The notes: generated by a model from the letters alone, not told the origin. DNA of 52,575 nt from an uncultured Clostridia bacterium (GCA_946186665.1 CAMHOE010000014.1:1-52575); one strand, 5' to 3'; shown: positions 8,980-16,649, counted from the stretch's first letter. Made by a program: numbers and translations.

Positions 8980-9283
8980 CCTCCTTAGTCACAAATCGGT
9001 AAATCGATAAGATCTCCTGCCAATCTGTTTTAAAATCTTCAATGCGTTTTAAACCTGCGTCGGTGATGTGATAGTATTTGCGAAGTCTGCCGTTGTGTTC
9101 CGCTGTTTTGACCGTCAGCATACTCGCTGACTCCAATCTCTTCAGAATGGTATAAAGAGTAGATTCGGACAATTCAATATACGGCTTCATATCCTTAATG
9201 ATCTTATAACCATATGAATCCTCACTTTTAATTGCAGCTAATACGCACACATCTAAAAGACCTCGTTTTAACTGAATATCCAT
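8966..9283 (-). CDS. PadR family transcriptional regulator
   Basis: The 105-residue protein is a PadR winged helix of subfamily-1 size. It starts M-D-I-Q-L-K-R-G-L-L-D-V-C-V-L and contains D-S-Y-G-Y-K-I and the recognition-helix pattern S-E-S-T-L-Y-T-I-L-K-R-L-E. These repressors bind AT-rich dyads and often control their own operon. A strong ribosome site (GAGGAGGT) precedes the ATG. The consensus promoter at 9308-9336 has a TATATATA-rich spacer that could be the operator; this last point is inference. Confidence 0.93.
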   Translation of the reverse strand: MDIQLKRGLLDVCVLAAIKSEDSYGYKIIKDMKPYIELSESTLYTILKRLESASMLTVKTAEHNGRLRKYYHITDAGLKRIEDFKTDWQEILSIYRFVTKEDEND

Positions 9284-9307
9284 ATCATACCTCCTCTTGT
9301 GTAATAC

Positions 9308-9336
9308 ATCATATCACGAAGTATATATATTGTCAA
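9308..9336 (-). promoter_or_regulatory. Promoter of the PadR-HAAS-DUF4097 operon
   Basis: On the minus strand TTGACA and TATGAT are separated by 17 bp. The spacer contains alternating TA sequence of the kind PadR proteins bind. It lies 25 bp upstream of the padR-like start. Confidence 0.75.
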
Positions 9337-9367
9337 GTACTGTTATGTTTTATCAGGCATAAAAATA

Positions 9368-9399
9368 GCCGCCATGCAGAAATTCACCCACTTGGCGGC
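9368..9399 (-). terminator. Terminator after the LytTR-DUF3021 unit
   Basis: GCCGCCA and TGGCGGC form a GC-rich stem, followed on the minus strand by TATTTTTATG. It lies 5 bp beyond the stop of the DUF3021 gene and separates that unit from the PadR operon promoter. Confidence 0.65.
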
Positions 9400-9404
9400 G
9401 TTAT

Positions 9405-9869
9405 TTATTTGGCATTGAAATTGACCTTGACTTTGTCATTAAATGCCTGAATTTTCTTTTTCATAGCAAAATACTGACTTAACCAGATGAATAAATATAT
9501 TGCAAAAAAGATGAAGATATAGCCCGCAATACCCCAAAAATTATGCGGCATCCAATACATACAATAAGCTATCGGAAATGACGCTAAAGAGACGACAATG
9601 CAGTGCAGAACAGTCTGCTTCAAAAGACTCCATCGCTCTATTTCCCAGATGACAGATGCACCGGCAAACGCCGCTCCATATAGAAGAGAACATATTGTCT
9701 GAACTGCCACTGCGTTCAGTTCATTTCCACAAAGCTGAGTAAGCTGCGGATTTACCGGATAAAATTCGCCTTTGTTGATCATCGCCGAAATGATCAATGT
9801 GATGAAATAGCTGATACTCAGACCAATGGGCGCGCCGATCAGGCAGCGCAGGATCACTTTCTTTTTCAT
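9405..9869 (-). CDS. DUF3021 family membrane protein
   Basis: The 154-residue protein has about four hydrophobic segments (about 10-32, 52-72, 84-108 and 113-134) and a basic C-terminus. Its N-terminal pattern (R-C-L-I-G-A-P-I-G-L-S-I) matches DUF3021. Members are almost always encoded next to a LytTR regulator and are believed to hold it at the membrane or modulate it. Here the LytTR gene ends 12 bp upstream. Function is known only by association. Confidence 0.85.
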   Translation of the reverse strand: MKKKVILRCLIGAPIGLSISYFITLIISAMINKGEFYPVNPQLTQLCGNELNAVAVQTICSLLYGAAFAGASVIWEIERWSLLKQTVLHCIVVSLASFPIAYCMYWMPHNFWGIAGYIFIFFAIYLFIWLSQYFAMKKKIQAFNDKVKVNFNAK

Positions 9870-9881
9870 AATAACTTCCTC

Positions 9882-10322
9882 CTATACTCCTAATACTTTT
9901 TTTATCTTGCTGACATATCGTCTTGAAACATATGTAACTGTTCCATCCGACATCTTAACACAAATTGTACCCGACAAGCTCAGATCAAAGTTTAAGACCT
10001 TTTTCAGGTTTACGATCTCTGAGTTAGAAATGCGAACAAAGCTGTATCTGGCAAGCTGTTCTTCCAGTTCATATAACCTCTGCCTTAGTACATATTCCTT
10101 CTTACCTGCCGCAGCAAAGGTCTTGCCGTTTGAGGCATAAATACGAATAATATCCGACAGCGATAATATCTCAGCCAGATCATTATTAAACCCAGTGATA
10201 AATTCAAGCGGTGTTGATGAAAGGGTCTTGATGATGCCGTTGACCTCATCTGTGACCTTGTCTGTTATAATAATGATTTTAGGTTCAATACAGCTATCGT
10301 CAATTTTGATTTCTACCTGCAT
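9882..10322 (-). CDS. LytTR domain DNA-binding regulator
   Basis: The protein has 146 residues and lacks a receiver domain. The N-terminal part is alpha/beta. The C-terminal half (about 50-146) is a LytTR domain, with I-R-I-Y-A-S-N-G-K-T, R-L-Y-E-L-E-E-Q-L, F-V-R-I-S-N-S-E-I-V-N and the closing Y-V-S-R-R-Y-V. Such compact LytTR proteins form two-gene units with DUF3021 membrane proteins, as here. An AAAGGAGG ribosome site precedes the ATG. The target is probably its own promoter, by analogy. Confidence 0.92.
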   Translation of the reverse strand: MQVEIKIDDSCIEPKIIIITDKVTDEVNGIIKTLSSTPLEFITGFNNDLAEILSLSDIIRIYASNGKTFAAAGKKEYVLRQRLYELEEQLARYSFVRISNSEIVNLKKVLNFDLSLSGTICVKMSDGTVTYVSRRYVSKIKKVLGV

Positions 10323-10451
10323 ATTCGTTTACCTCCTTTGTTGACAACAGTATAGCAGGTTACAATTATAAAATCCAGCGATTTTCAATAAGTGGTTCAT
10401 TTTGGGCTATACATGGCAGAGCACATTATACAGGAGCTTTTAATAAAAAAA

Positions 10452-10478
10452 CAAGACTTCCGCTAAACAGAAGCCTTG
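10452..10478 (-). terminator. Strong terminator on the minus strand
   Basis: CAAGGCTTC and GGAAGTCTTG form a 9-bp stem with one G-U pair, followed on the minus strand by TTTTTTTATT. It lies more than 500 bp beyond the esterase stop, so it ends either a long esterase 3' untranslated region or a separate RNA from 10480-11014. Confidence 0.7.
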
Positions 10479-10534
10479 CTTTGATCGCTATCACGAATGA
10501 TGTAAGTATTGATTTTAATCTGCACGTCATACAG

Positions 10535-11014
10535 GTGCAGTATGTTGAGCAGGCAAAAAGCTTTTGCTCAGAGTGTATAGCAGAAACGTCATCCCCAAAG
10601 AGCTGCGGGTGCGTGACCGCACTGGACGACTTAACAACGCAGCTGCTTTTGATAGAACCGACCGCGTCGTGCGAAAAAAGTGAATAGTTGTGGAATTAGG
10701 AGTGAGGAGTTAATTTTGGTACATTTTTGCTAAAACAAAAACGAATCATAGTAAGTGTAAAAAACTGCAACTTCAAACTGTACAGGCGCGTAAAGTTGAG
10801 TTGGCAAAAAAACTTTCTGTTCGGAGAGTGTAGCCGAAACAGCAGCCCTAAGGCTGCGCCGGCGGATGGAGATGGTGGTCTGTTGGGTCTGCGCCGTTAA
10901 TCGCGGTCAGGAAAAGTTTCGGTCACATTATCAGAGTGAGCGTTAGCGCCCGTAGGAAGTGCCCTTGGGGTACGAACGCCGCCGCGAATCGACAGCGGAG
11001 GCACTCCGCCGCCG
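10535..11014. repeat. Imperfect duplicated intergenic repeat plus GC-rich unit
   Basis: A segment near 10540-10605 (GTTGAGCAGGCAAAAAG, then CAGAGTGTATAGCAGAAAC) is repeated imperfectly near 10795-10860 (GTTGAGTTGGCAAAAAA, then GGAGAGTGTAGCCGAAAC). Both copies are followed by AGCTGCG- or GGCTGCG-type hairpin-prone sequence. From about 10850 to 11020 the DNA becomes clearly GC-rich, with GCCGCCG-type runs facing each other near 10978 and 11008. This is unlike the AT-rich flanks. I see no convincing gene. The pattern looks like a dispersed intergenic repeat family; that is inference. Confidence 0.45.
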
Positions 11015-12808
11015 TTATTCTGTGTAATCGTACCATGAACCGGCAGGATACTTGAACTTCGTCTTTTCAAGTCCTCTCTGCGCTTTTGCTTCCTGAGTCG
11101 TATCAATTCTGAATATCTGTCCTGCATTTTTCTGATCATCATAGGGCATATCCGCTGTCTGATATGCTGTTACTCCGTTTCTTACCTCTTCATCAGTTAT
11201 ACCGGAACTGAATACTATCATAGTAGGTCCCATCGGCATAACAAGACGATATATATCAGTACCTTCTATCTGTTCCATCTCCACTCCAGGCCATTCGCCT
11301 CCGTAAAGTCCGCCGCTGATCTTGTTTGTGGGGATAGCATCCCACCAATAAGCATAAACGTTTTCCCACTGTGTTTCGCTGTTATCAAAGTATATGTAAT
11401 TGTCTTTTTCGTTTAGTCTTGGATCGTCCGGATCTATGCTGACTTCCGTCGGGATATCAGCCATGCTCATCCTGTCAATATACTCAACCGGAACACCGCT
11501 CTCCAGTGCTTCTACTTTCTGCATGAACATAGCCTGCAAAAATTCCGGATAGATGTTTCTCCAGTAAAGAGGCATATGCTGTCCGGGTTCATATTTGTTA
11601 AAAACAAACTTATCTTTTGGATAGCCTTTTTCGACAAGCATATTATAGACCGGCTCTACACAATCACCGTTATCTGTAGCATAGCCTCCTGCATATATAT
11701 ACAGGAAAGGAGCATTTTCCATATTCACCTTATCATCAAGGAATTTTCCCCATGTATCGTTATCATATGCCCAGAAGGACGCAGACAATACACCGCCTGT
11801 TCCGAATTTGTCCGGATGACTCAGCACCGCATAGAAGGTTTCAAGTCCGCCGAGAGAGCTGCCTGCAAGAGAGGTGTGCGCAGCATCTGTGTATACATTG
11901 TAATTTTCCTGAACATACGGCATTATCGTATCGCAGATAAAATCCGCAAAATCATTTCCTCGCTTTTCGCTTTTTATCGGTTCGGGCCCTCTGTTATTCA
12001 GCTCGCCTATGTCGGGGATCAACTCGTTATCTCTGTTCTGATCTCCTGTTACGATACAAACAATAATGGCTTTATTATCTGTCACAGACATCATACCGGT
12101 CACACTCTCGGATACATTCCAGCTATCTGTATCGCTGTCCATTCCTCTTTCCATACCGGTAGCCAGTACTGTCTGACCGTCAAGCATATATATAGTTGAA
12201 TACTGCTCGTCTGATGTTTCATCATAATCTGACGGAGTCCAGATATATACAGTCTTTTCATATCCGTCAAACGTGAAGCTCGTTGTATCAAACGGGGGAT
12301 CATATTTCAGATCCATACCTTCGGCATATGGCAGAAGTTTTTCGTCTTTTAAATACCAGCCTGCAACATAACTATTAAACGCAACATCTTTGCTCACGAT
12401 ATCATCGCCGTATGTAAGATTGACCATATTATACAGGCTTGTGTCTGCATCACATGAGTAAGTGTAGTAATCGTCGCCTTCAGCAGTTTTTGTCATGGCA
12501 ACTTCGGCAGTCTCATCATTCATAGTATTGAAAAAGTGGGCTGTCATTTTGTCGTTTTTGCCTGCATCCAAGATATAGATAGTGTGGAGCTTGTCATCCT
12601 CCTTATCGCCGCTCTCTGTCTGGCTTTCTTCCTTGCTGCTTTCTTCTGCCTGGCTTTCTTCTTTGGTTATGCTGCTCTCGCTCTGACTGTTTTCCTCAGC
12701 TTTTGCTGAAGCGTCATCTTCGGTTGTATTGCTGCCGCTGCACGCTGTCAGCATGGATAAACATAAAGCACCTGTTAGTATTCCTGTTATGATCTTTTTG
12801 GTTCTCAT
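11015..12808 (-). CDS. Secreted lipoprotein esterase with starch-binding-like module
   Basis: I start at the ATG at 12808, preceded by GGGGGA, giving 597 residues. A lipoprotein signal (L-T-A-C, Cys23) is followed by a Ser/Glu-rich linker (about 25-72). A carbohydrate-binding-like domain spans about 75-165. A putative-esterase domain (PF00756, EsteraseD type) spans about 175-430, with nucleophile Ser318 in G-S-S-L-G-G and His411 in G-Q-H-M-P. The C-terminal part (about 468-570; Y-I-Y-F-D-N and Y-A-Y-W-W-D) resembles a CBM26-type starch-binding module. The enzyme likely removes acyl groups from, or acts near, starch-like polysaccharides outside the cell; the substrate is inferred. It appears monocistronic. 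Confidence 0.88.
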   Translation of the reverse strand: MRTKKIITGILTGALCLSMLTACSGSNTTEDDASAKAEENSQSESSITKEESQAEESSKEESQTESGDKEDDKLHTIYILDAGKNDKMTAHFFNTMNDETAEVAMTKTAEGDDYYTYSCDADTSLYNMVNLTYGDDIVSKDVAFNSYVAGWYLKDEKLLPYAEGMDLKYDPPFDTTSFTFDGYEKTVYIWTPSDYDETSDEQYSTIYMLDGQTVLATGMERGMDSDTDSWNVSESVTGMMSVTDNKAIIVCIVTGDQNRDNELIPDIGELNNRGPEPIKSEKRGNDFADFICDTIMPYVQENYNVYTDAAHTSLAGSSLGGLETFYAVLSHPDKFGTGGVLSASFWAYDNDTWGKFLDDKVNMENAPFLYIYAGGYATDNGDCVEPVYNMLVEKGYPKDKFVFNKYEPGQHMPLYWRNIYPEFLQAMFMQKVEALESGVPVEYIDRMSMADIPTEVSIDPDDPRLNEKDNYIYFDNSETQWENVYAYWWDAIPTNKISGGLYGGEWPGVEMEQIEGTDIYRLVMPMGPTMIVFSSGITDEEVRNGVTAYQTADMPYDDQKNAGQIFRIDTTQEAKAQRGLEKTKFKYPAGSWYDYTE

Positions 12809-12922
12809 GACTATTCCCCCTCGTATGAATCGTATGGTTTTTATCCTTAATACAATTGTATATAAATACACGGAAATAATCAAACAACACGTTAACGATA
12901 AAAGCAACTATCTATTGACAGA

Positions 12923-13750
12923 TTAAAACAGTGGTTTATCTCTGTCGAACCACACGCCCCAGTTTATCACTTTCTCATCTCTCATTTCTTTTGCAAAAAA
13001 CAGCAATGGAATCACAATTGTTTCGTTGAAAAAAGTGTATGACTTCAGATTGCCGTTTTCCGTTTCGATAAGACTGCATTTGACCAGATTTACTTTACAC
13101 ATTTTATCCATAAGCTTTTCAACATTATTGATCGGGATTTTGGTTTTGGAGGCTATCAATGAAAGTGATAACGGTGTGTTTTTTCGGGTGTAAAGATAGA
13201 ACAGTATCCTCATAACATCCTTATCTCCGAAAACACGGAGCGTTTCCGCTATTTCATCCGGATCACCAAGATTTTTTGCAAAGCCTTCTTCAGGTTCGGG
13301 CATCAGAAAAAAATACCTGCAAGCAGAGCTGAGTCTTGTATCCATGATTCCTTCATTAAGGCTGAACCTTGAATAATAATTTAAACCGTCCTGCGTATTC
13401 AATTTGTCAAGAACTTCTATTCCAAGGCTATCCTTTACACTTTTTATATTAAGGAGCGCCACCGATGCAGCCCAGAAATACTGGAATGCTTTATTAAATC
13501 CTTCTTTTCTATCAGCTGATATTATTTCATTCATAATAGAGTCAACTATCGTTTTAGTTACTTCTCTGCCAAAAAGTATATCCGTGCTAACATCAAGTGC
13601 ATCTGCAATAAGCGGCACTATCTCAGCATCAGGAACACCGCCCCTCTCCCATTTTGAAACTGCCTGTGTTGTAACGCCCACCATATTTCCCAGTTCTTCC
13701 TGTGTAAGGCCTTTTTGAGTACGATATTTTTTTATTTGTTCTCCGATCAT
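12923..13750 (-). CDS. XRE-type transcriptional regulator with large C-terminal domain
   Basis: The start at 13750 is chosen because GGAGG lies 6 bp upstream and the HTH begins there (M-I-G-E-Q-I-K-K-Y-R-T-Q-K-G-L-T-Q-E-E-L). This gives 275 residues. Residues 1-65 form a Cro/C1-type HTH (T-T-Q-A-V-S-K-W-E-R-G). The rest is helical and includes a possible winged-helix stretch near 195-250 (S-L-I-A-S-K-T-K-I-P-I-N-N-V-E-K-L-M). The ligand is unknown. It lies upstream of the secreted esterase with its own ribosome site and could regulate it; that is only suggested by neighbourhood. Confidence 0.88.
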   Translation of the reverse strand: MIGEQIKKYRTQKGLTQEELGNMVGVTTQAVSKWERGGVPDAEIVPLIADALDVSTDILFGREVTKTIVDSIMNEIISADRKEGFNKAFQYFWAASVALLNIKSVKDSLGIEVLDKLNTQDGLNYYSRFSLNEGIMDTRLSSACRYFFLMPEPEEGFAKNLGDPDEIAETLRVFGDKDVMRILFYLYTRKNTPLSLSLIASKTKIPINNVEKLMDKMCKVNLVKCSLIETENGNLKSYTFFNETIVIPLLFFAKEMRDEKVINWGVWFDRDKPLF

Positions 13751-13960
13751 TTGTATCCTCCAATCTGTTTTTTCAACAGTGGTTTTATCTGATAACACGC
13801 ATATATCCATATTCGTGTTATAGCTATAGTTTAATTATATCAGTAATACCCTCCGGACTTCAATAGATCAATCATGGAAATATTATTTCTTATGCAAAAA
13901 AATAAATTTGACATTTCGTTTTCATTCTTCTACAAATTTCTTACATAGAAATCAGCAATT

Positions 13961-14464
13961 TTATAATTTTTCGGAAACGGAGACAAGTGCATTAAGTAAC
14001 TCCGAAGGTATTTCAGGATCGTTCAAACAAAAATCACCGATAATATTACCTTTATCATACAATCTTACACTTGCTGAAATGCCATCAATAATCGTCATCT
14101 CTCGCGTTTTGACAACTATATCTTCTTTTACACTGCGAATAATCTCCTCTATAATTTGAGTGTCAGTTTTCATACACTTACAAATAACATCGCCTCTATA
14201 TGCAGTTTGTTGATCAGCAATTTCAACAGTAGTAAAGTACTGAGAATAACTTGTGTTTCCTAAAAAATCGGTATAACGCGTATATGCACAGTGAGCATAG
14301 TAACCGCTTTGTTTCATAAATACCTGAATGAAATAAGTGTTAAGGCGGAATGGCGGCAAAAAAAGACACTCTATAATGAGATCATCTTCCGGAATAAGCA
14401 GATGATATTTTGAAAGATATTTTTTTGCAATTTCTATGTTATTCAGCATTTCTTGTTTTGTCAT
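13961..14464 (-). CDS. Hypothetical protein, 167 residues
   Basis: I do not recognise the family. The product is soluble and has no signal peptide. It contains Cys at C-A-Y-T and C-K-C-M and a basic middle, and is predicted alpha/beta. Its first 36 residues (starting M-T-K-Q-E-M-L-N-N-I) resemble the start of the broken gene at 6785-7289, and the hairpin upstream of both genes is also shared. It abuts the att-like segment at 14524-14647, so it may be the first gene of an older element inserted at rpsI. A weak Shine-Dalgarno (AAGAGG) precedes the ATG. Confidence 0.6.
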   Translation of the reverse strand: MTKQEMLNNIEIAKKYLSKYHLLIPEDDLIIECLFLPPFRLNTYFIQVFMKQSGYYAHCAYTRYTDFLGNTSYSQYFTTVEIADQQTAYRGDVICKCMKTDTQIIEEIIRSVKEDIVVKTREMTIIDGISASVRLYDKGNIIGDFCLNDPEIPSELLNALVSVSEKL

Positions 14465-14487
14465 ACTTACCTCTTTTTATGCAAATC

Positions 14488-14517
14488 AAGCCACTCATCG
14501 TCTCCGATGAATGGCTT
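14488..14517. terminator. Hairpin related to the element-end terminator
   Basis: AAGCCACTCATCG and CGATGAATGGCTT form a 13-bp stem with one mismatch on the plus strand (G-U on the minus strand). The T run on the minus strand is short (GATTTG). The same arrangement, hairpin then TGTTAGTTAC-like repeats then rpsI-end sequence, occurs at 26187-26355. Confidence 0.5.
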
Positions 14518-14523
14518 GAAATT

Positions 14524-14544
14524 TGTTAGTTATGTGATAATTAC
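14524..14544. repeat. Degenerate TGTTAGTTAC pair left of the left att copy
   Basis: TGTTAGTTAT and TGATAATTAC start exactly 11 bp apart, as do the perfect copies at 26221-26252. This looks like the arm-site array of an older, decayed element end. Confidence 0.45.
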
Positions 14545-14579
14545 CGTCTGAGATTCACCGTATTTCAAGCAAACCCCAA

Positions 14580-14647
14580 ACGATAAGAACCGCATAAACA
14601 CTGTATTTTTGATAACCGCCGAAAGGCTCTGATTATCTCTTTGAGAA
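14580..14647. repeat. Left att copy (rpsI 3'-end duplication)
   Basis: This 68-bp stretch matches 26288-26355 with about five mismatches and includes 32 identical bases (14590-14621 and 26298-26329). On the minus strand its end still reads F-S-K-R-stop, the last codons of rpsI, with one synonymous change (TCA for TCG). It is the distal attachment site produced by integration at rpsI. Confidence 0.82.
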
Positions 14648-14695
14648 TTTTTAGATATGTAAAAGCCGCTATTTTACTGTACTTTTCTTCTGACT

Positions 14696-14716
14696 TGTTA
14701 GTTACTTGTTAGTTAC
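14696..14716. repeat. Left-end TGTTAGTTAC direct repeats
   Basis: Two perfect copies of TGTTAGTTAC lie at 14696-14705 and 14707-14716, one helical turn (11 bp) apart. The same 10-mer occurs three times at the right end in the same orientation. They are candidate integrase arm-binding sites. Confidence 0.65.
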
Positions 14717-14764
14717 TGTGAGCATTTCAGAATTACTGACAATAATGAATGATAAAAATTATTA

Positions 14765-15304
14765 TTATACTTTTAACCAATACTGTACCAACAGGAAAAG
14801 GAATGTCCCGATATTCGTCATACAGCCAAGCCAGAACAGAAAACCTTTCAGCTTCGTAAAGGTAAACATTTTCTTTCTGTCTTGTTCCAGATCGTATTCA
14901 AGTTTATTCAGCTCCATTATGTATGAGGTCGATTTACTTGCCAATTCTTCTGTAAGTCCTGTGGCTGTTTTATTGAATGATTCTAATTCTTGTGTAACGG
15001 CAGTAGAATATCTTTGACGAAATTCTTGTATTAACTTATCGCCTTCTCTTTGGAGGGCTTTGCTTAACTGTTCGTTCAGGCTCTGTTGGTGTTGGATTAT
15101 TGCTTGCAGCCGTTCTATTTCCTCCGTCTGATGTTGGATAAAGTCCGTTTGTTCCCGCTGCTGAATGTTCCATTTCTCCGTATAGTCTGCCAACGCCTCT
15201 TTGAGCAGGCTGTTTTCCAATTCCTGTCGGCTCATCTGGTTCAACTGCTTGAGCTGCTGCCTTGCCGGAGCTTGCTGTCCGGTTTCCATGTTGACTAAGC
15301 TCAA
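14765..15304 (-). CDS. Coiled-coil membrane protein overlapping the relaxase gene
   Basis: The protein has 179 residues. It is Gln/Glu-rich, with long predicted coiled coil (about 15-145) and one membrane segment at the C-terminus (about 155-175; F-L-F-W-L-G-C-M-T-N). The start is a TTG at 15304, preceded by a perfect AAAGGAGG box 8 bp upstream that lies inside the relaxase gene. The two genes share 269 bp in different frames. Such overlapping accessory genes downstream of MOBP relaxases (MobB-like) are known to stabilise relaxosomes or link them to the membrane. That role is inferred from position and topology, since I do not recognise the family by sequence. Confidence 0.75.
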   Translation of the reverse strand: MSLVNMETGQQAPARQQLKQLNQMSRQELENSLLKEALADYTEKWNIQQREQTDFIQHQTEEIERLQAIIQHQQSLNEQLSKALQREGDKLIQEFRQRYSTAVTQELESFNKTATGLTEELASKSTSYIMELNKLEYDLEQDRKKMFTFTKLKGFLFWLGCMTNIGTFLFLLVQYWLKV

Positions 15305-16031
15305 ATACTATCGCCTCCTTTGTGTAGCTTGCTCCAAGCTTATCTCCTCTTATAGCCTTTTGCTTTGCCGGATGCTTGAAGCTGATCGTTTTTGCTGTAT
15401 TTCTTGCCAAAGTAACACCATACTTATTCAGGTGTTTTTCAAATTCTTCCATTGTACTGCATCTCGTCAGGGCTTCTGCAATAACTTCTCGCAACTCCTC
15501 TTTCCATGATGTACCGCCGTTCAGAGTGATACGCTTTTCCTCTGTGCTTATTTTATCTTCTGCCGGTTTTCTGAAATCAAGCGTGGAATATCCGTATTTT
15601 TCGGCTATTTCATTTGACAGGTCTTTCAAAGCTCCGTACTCGCTGTTATTCAGGTGCAGCATTTTTCCTGTGACGAACGATACACTATTTACAATGATAT
15701 GACAATGGATATGTGTTCTGTCCGTGTGCGTTGCTATTATATATTCGTGATCTCCAAAGGCTTTCTGTGCCAATTCTTCTGTGAGCCTTGTTGCTTCTTC
15801 GGGTGTTATATTATCTTTTGGATCAAAGCTATGCTTGAAATGATAATACTTTCGGCTGCTGAACGACTTTCCTTTATGGAACAGCGAACAGGTTTCTTTG
15901 AATTGTGTGGCATAATCCCTTGTATCGTCAAGGGCGTGAGAAACGATAATAGCAGCTTTTTTCGGATCGGTGACATACTTGATAGCCTTTGCAGGCTTGG
16001 CTTTACAGCCCTGTCCTTTGAATAGTGGCAT
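15036..16031 (-). CDS. mobA: MOBP-type relaxase (MobA/MobL-like mobilization nuclease)
   Basis: The 331-residue protein nicks oriT and leads the strand into the recipient cell. Motif I is A-I-K-Y-V-T-D-P-K-K, with Tyr19 the likely nucleophile. Motif III is the three-His metal site H-I-H-C-H at about 107-111, followed by I-I-V-N-S. The relaxase domain fills about 1-235. The last 90 residues are Pro/Thr/Arg-rich, appear disordered and overlap the next gene in another frame. An AGGAG box precedes the ATG, and the gene begins one base after the mobC stop. It is shorter than many MobA proteins because it lacks any primase or helicase extension. Confidence 0.92.
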   Translation of the reverse strand: MPLFKGQGCKAKPAKAIKYVTDPKKAAIIVSHALDDTRDYATQFKETCSLFHKGKSFSSRKYYHFKHSFDPKDNITPEEATRLTEELAQKAFGDHEYIIATHTDRTHIHCHIIVNSVSFVTGKMLHLNNSEYGALKDLSNEIAEKYGYSTLDFRKPAEDKISTEEKRITLNGGTSWKEELREVIAEALTRCSTMEEFEKHLNKYGVTLARNTAKTISFKHPAKQKAIRGDKLGASYTKEAIVFELSQHGNRTASSGKAAAQAVEPDEPTGIGKQPAQRGVGRLYGEMEHSAAGTNGLYPTSDGGNRTAASNNPTPTEPERTVKQSPPKRRR

Positions 16032-16032
16032 T

Positions 16033-16368
16033 TCAATCTCCTGAGATCAAATCTGTTATTTTATCTGTCATACTATATACCCTTTGATAACACGCTCTGC
16101 AATCTTGCAGGGCATTATTTATTTCCTGCTGTGTTACAGACGAATATTCGTTGATACGGTGAGTAAGCTGATTAAGATTTGTACCCTGTCGTTTCAGTTC
16201 AGCAAGCAAGGGAATATATGCTTTTATTATTCTTATCTGCTGTCCGTTGATAGCTTTAATGAGGAATTCTGTAAGTGTCAGATCACTGTGTGAAAGCTTG
16301 TATTGCAATCTTTCATATTCCTCATCTGAGAGTCTGACGGACACATTGTGTGAGCGTTTACGCTTCAT
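16033..16368 (-). CDS. mobC: MobC-family relaxosome accessory protein
   Basis: I place the start at the ATG at 16368 because AAAGGAG lies 7 bp upstream. This removes a low-complexity upstream extension and gives 111 residues. The N-terminal part is a ribbon-helix-helix-like DNA-binding region (N-V-S-V-R-L-S-D-E-E-Y-E-R-L). It is followed by the MobC signature (L-L-A-E-L-K-R-Q-G-T-N-L-N-Q-L-T) at about 54-69. MobC binds oriT and helps the relaxase open the strands. It is followed immediately by the relaxase gene and preceded by an inverted-repeat-rich region likely to be oriT. Confidence 0.92.
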   Translation of the reverse strand: MKRKRSHNVSVRLSDEEYERLQYKLSHSDLTLTEFLIKAINGQQIRIIKAYIPLLAELKRQGTNLNQLTHRINEYSSVTQQEINNALQDCRACYQRVYSMTDKITDLISGD

Positions 16369-16410
16369 AGTCGGACTCCTTTCAAGGGGGCTTGGGGGTG
16401 AAACCACCAA

Positions 16411-16537
16411 CGAGGTAGTAAATGGCTTGCCATTTGCGTACCTCGCTATAACCAAAAGTCAGACCTTTCCTGTGGCAAGCCATTTTTATCTTACCGTCAG
16501 AAAAGAATGAATATTGTATTGTTTGTCTGACTTTTGG
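16411..16537. other. Candidate oriT: nested inverted repeats upstream of mobC
   Basis: CGAGGTA (16411-16417) pairs with TACCTCG (16439-16445), with an inner pair AAATGG/CCATTT (16420-16425 and 16430-16435). Next to it a perfect 13-bp inverted repeat, CCAAAAGTCAGAC (16452-16464) and GTCTGACTTTTGG (16525-16537), encloses a 60-bp AT-rich segment. Position directly upstream of mobC-mobA and this architecture fit an origin of transfer. The repeats could also serve mobC autoregulation. No nic site is proven. Confidence 0.55.
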
Positions 16538-16649
16538 AAAGCGAAGCTTTTTTCTCTGTTGGTAGTCAAGGTTGCAACATTGTATGTATAATGATTTTCT
16601 GCAATATTGCAAGATTGCACATTTTTCTATTACAGACAATGTTGCAATG

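Noticed and set aside
10481-10687. A 68-codon frame in the duplicated intergenic region
   Set aside because: No ribosome site; its sequence follows the imperfect repeat, which also occurs outside this frame.
10897-11142. An 81-codon minus-strand frame over the esterase 3' end
   Set aside because: It spans the GC-rich repeat and the esterase C-terminus in another frame; repeat-driven and without a start signal.
11576-12199. A 207-codon plus-strand frame opposite the esterase
   Set aside because: It is antisense to a clear domain-containing gene, has no ribosome site and no recognisable motif.
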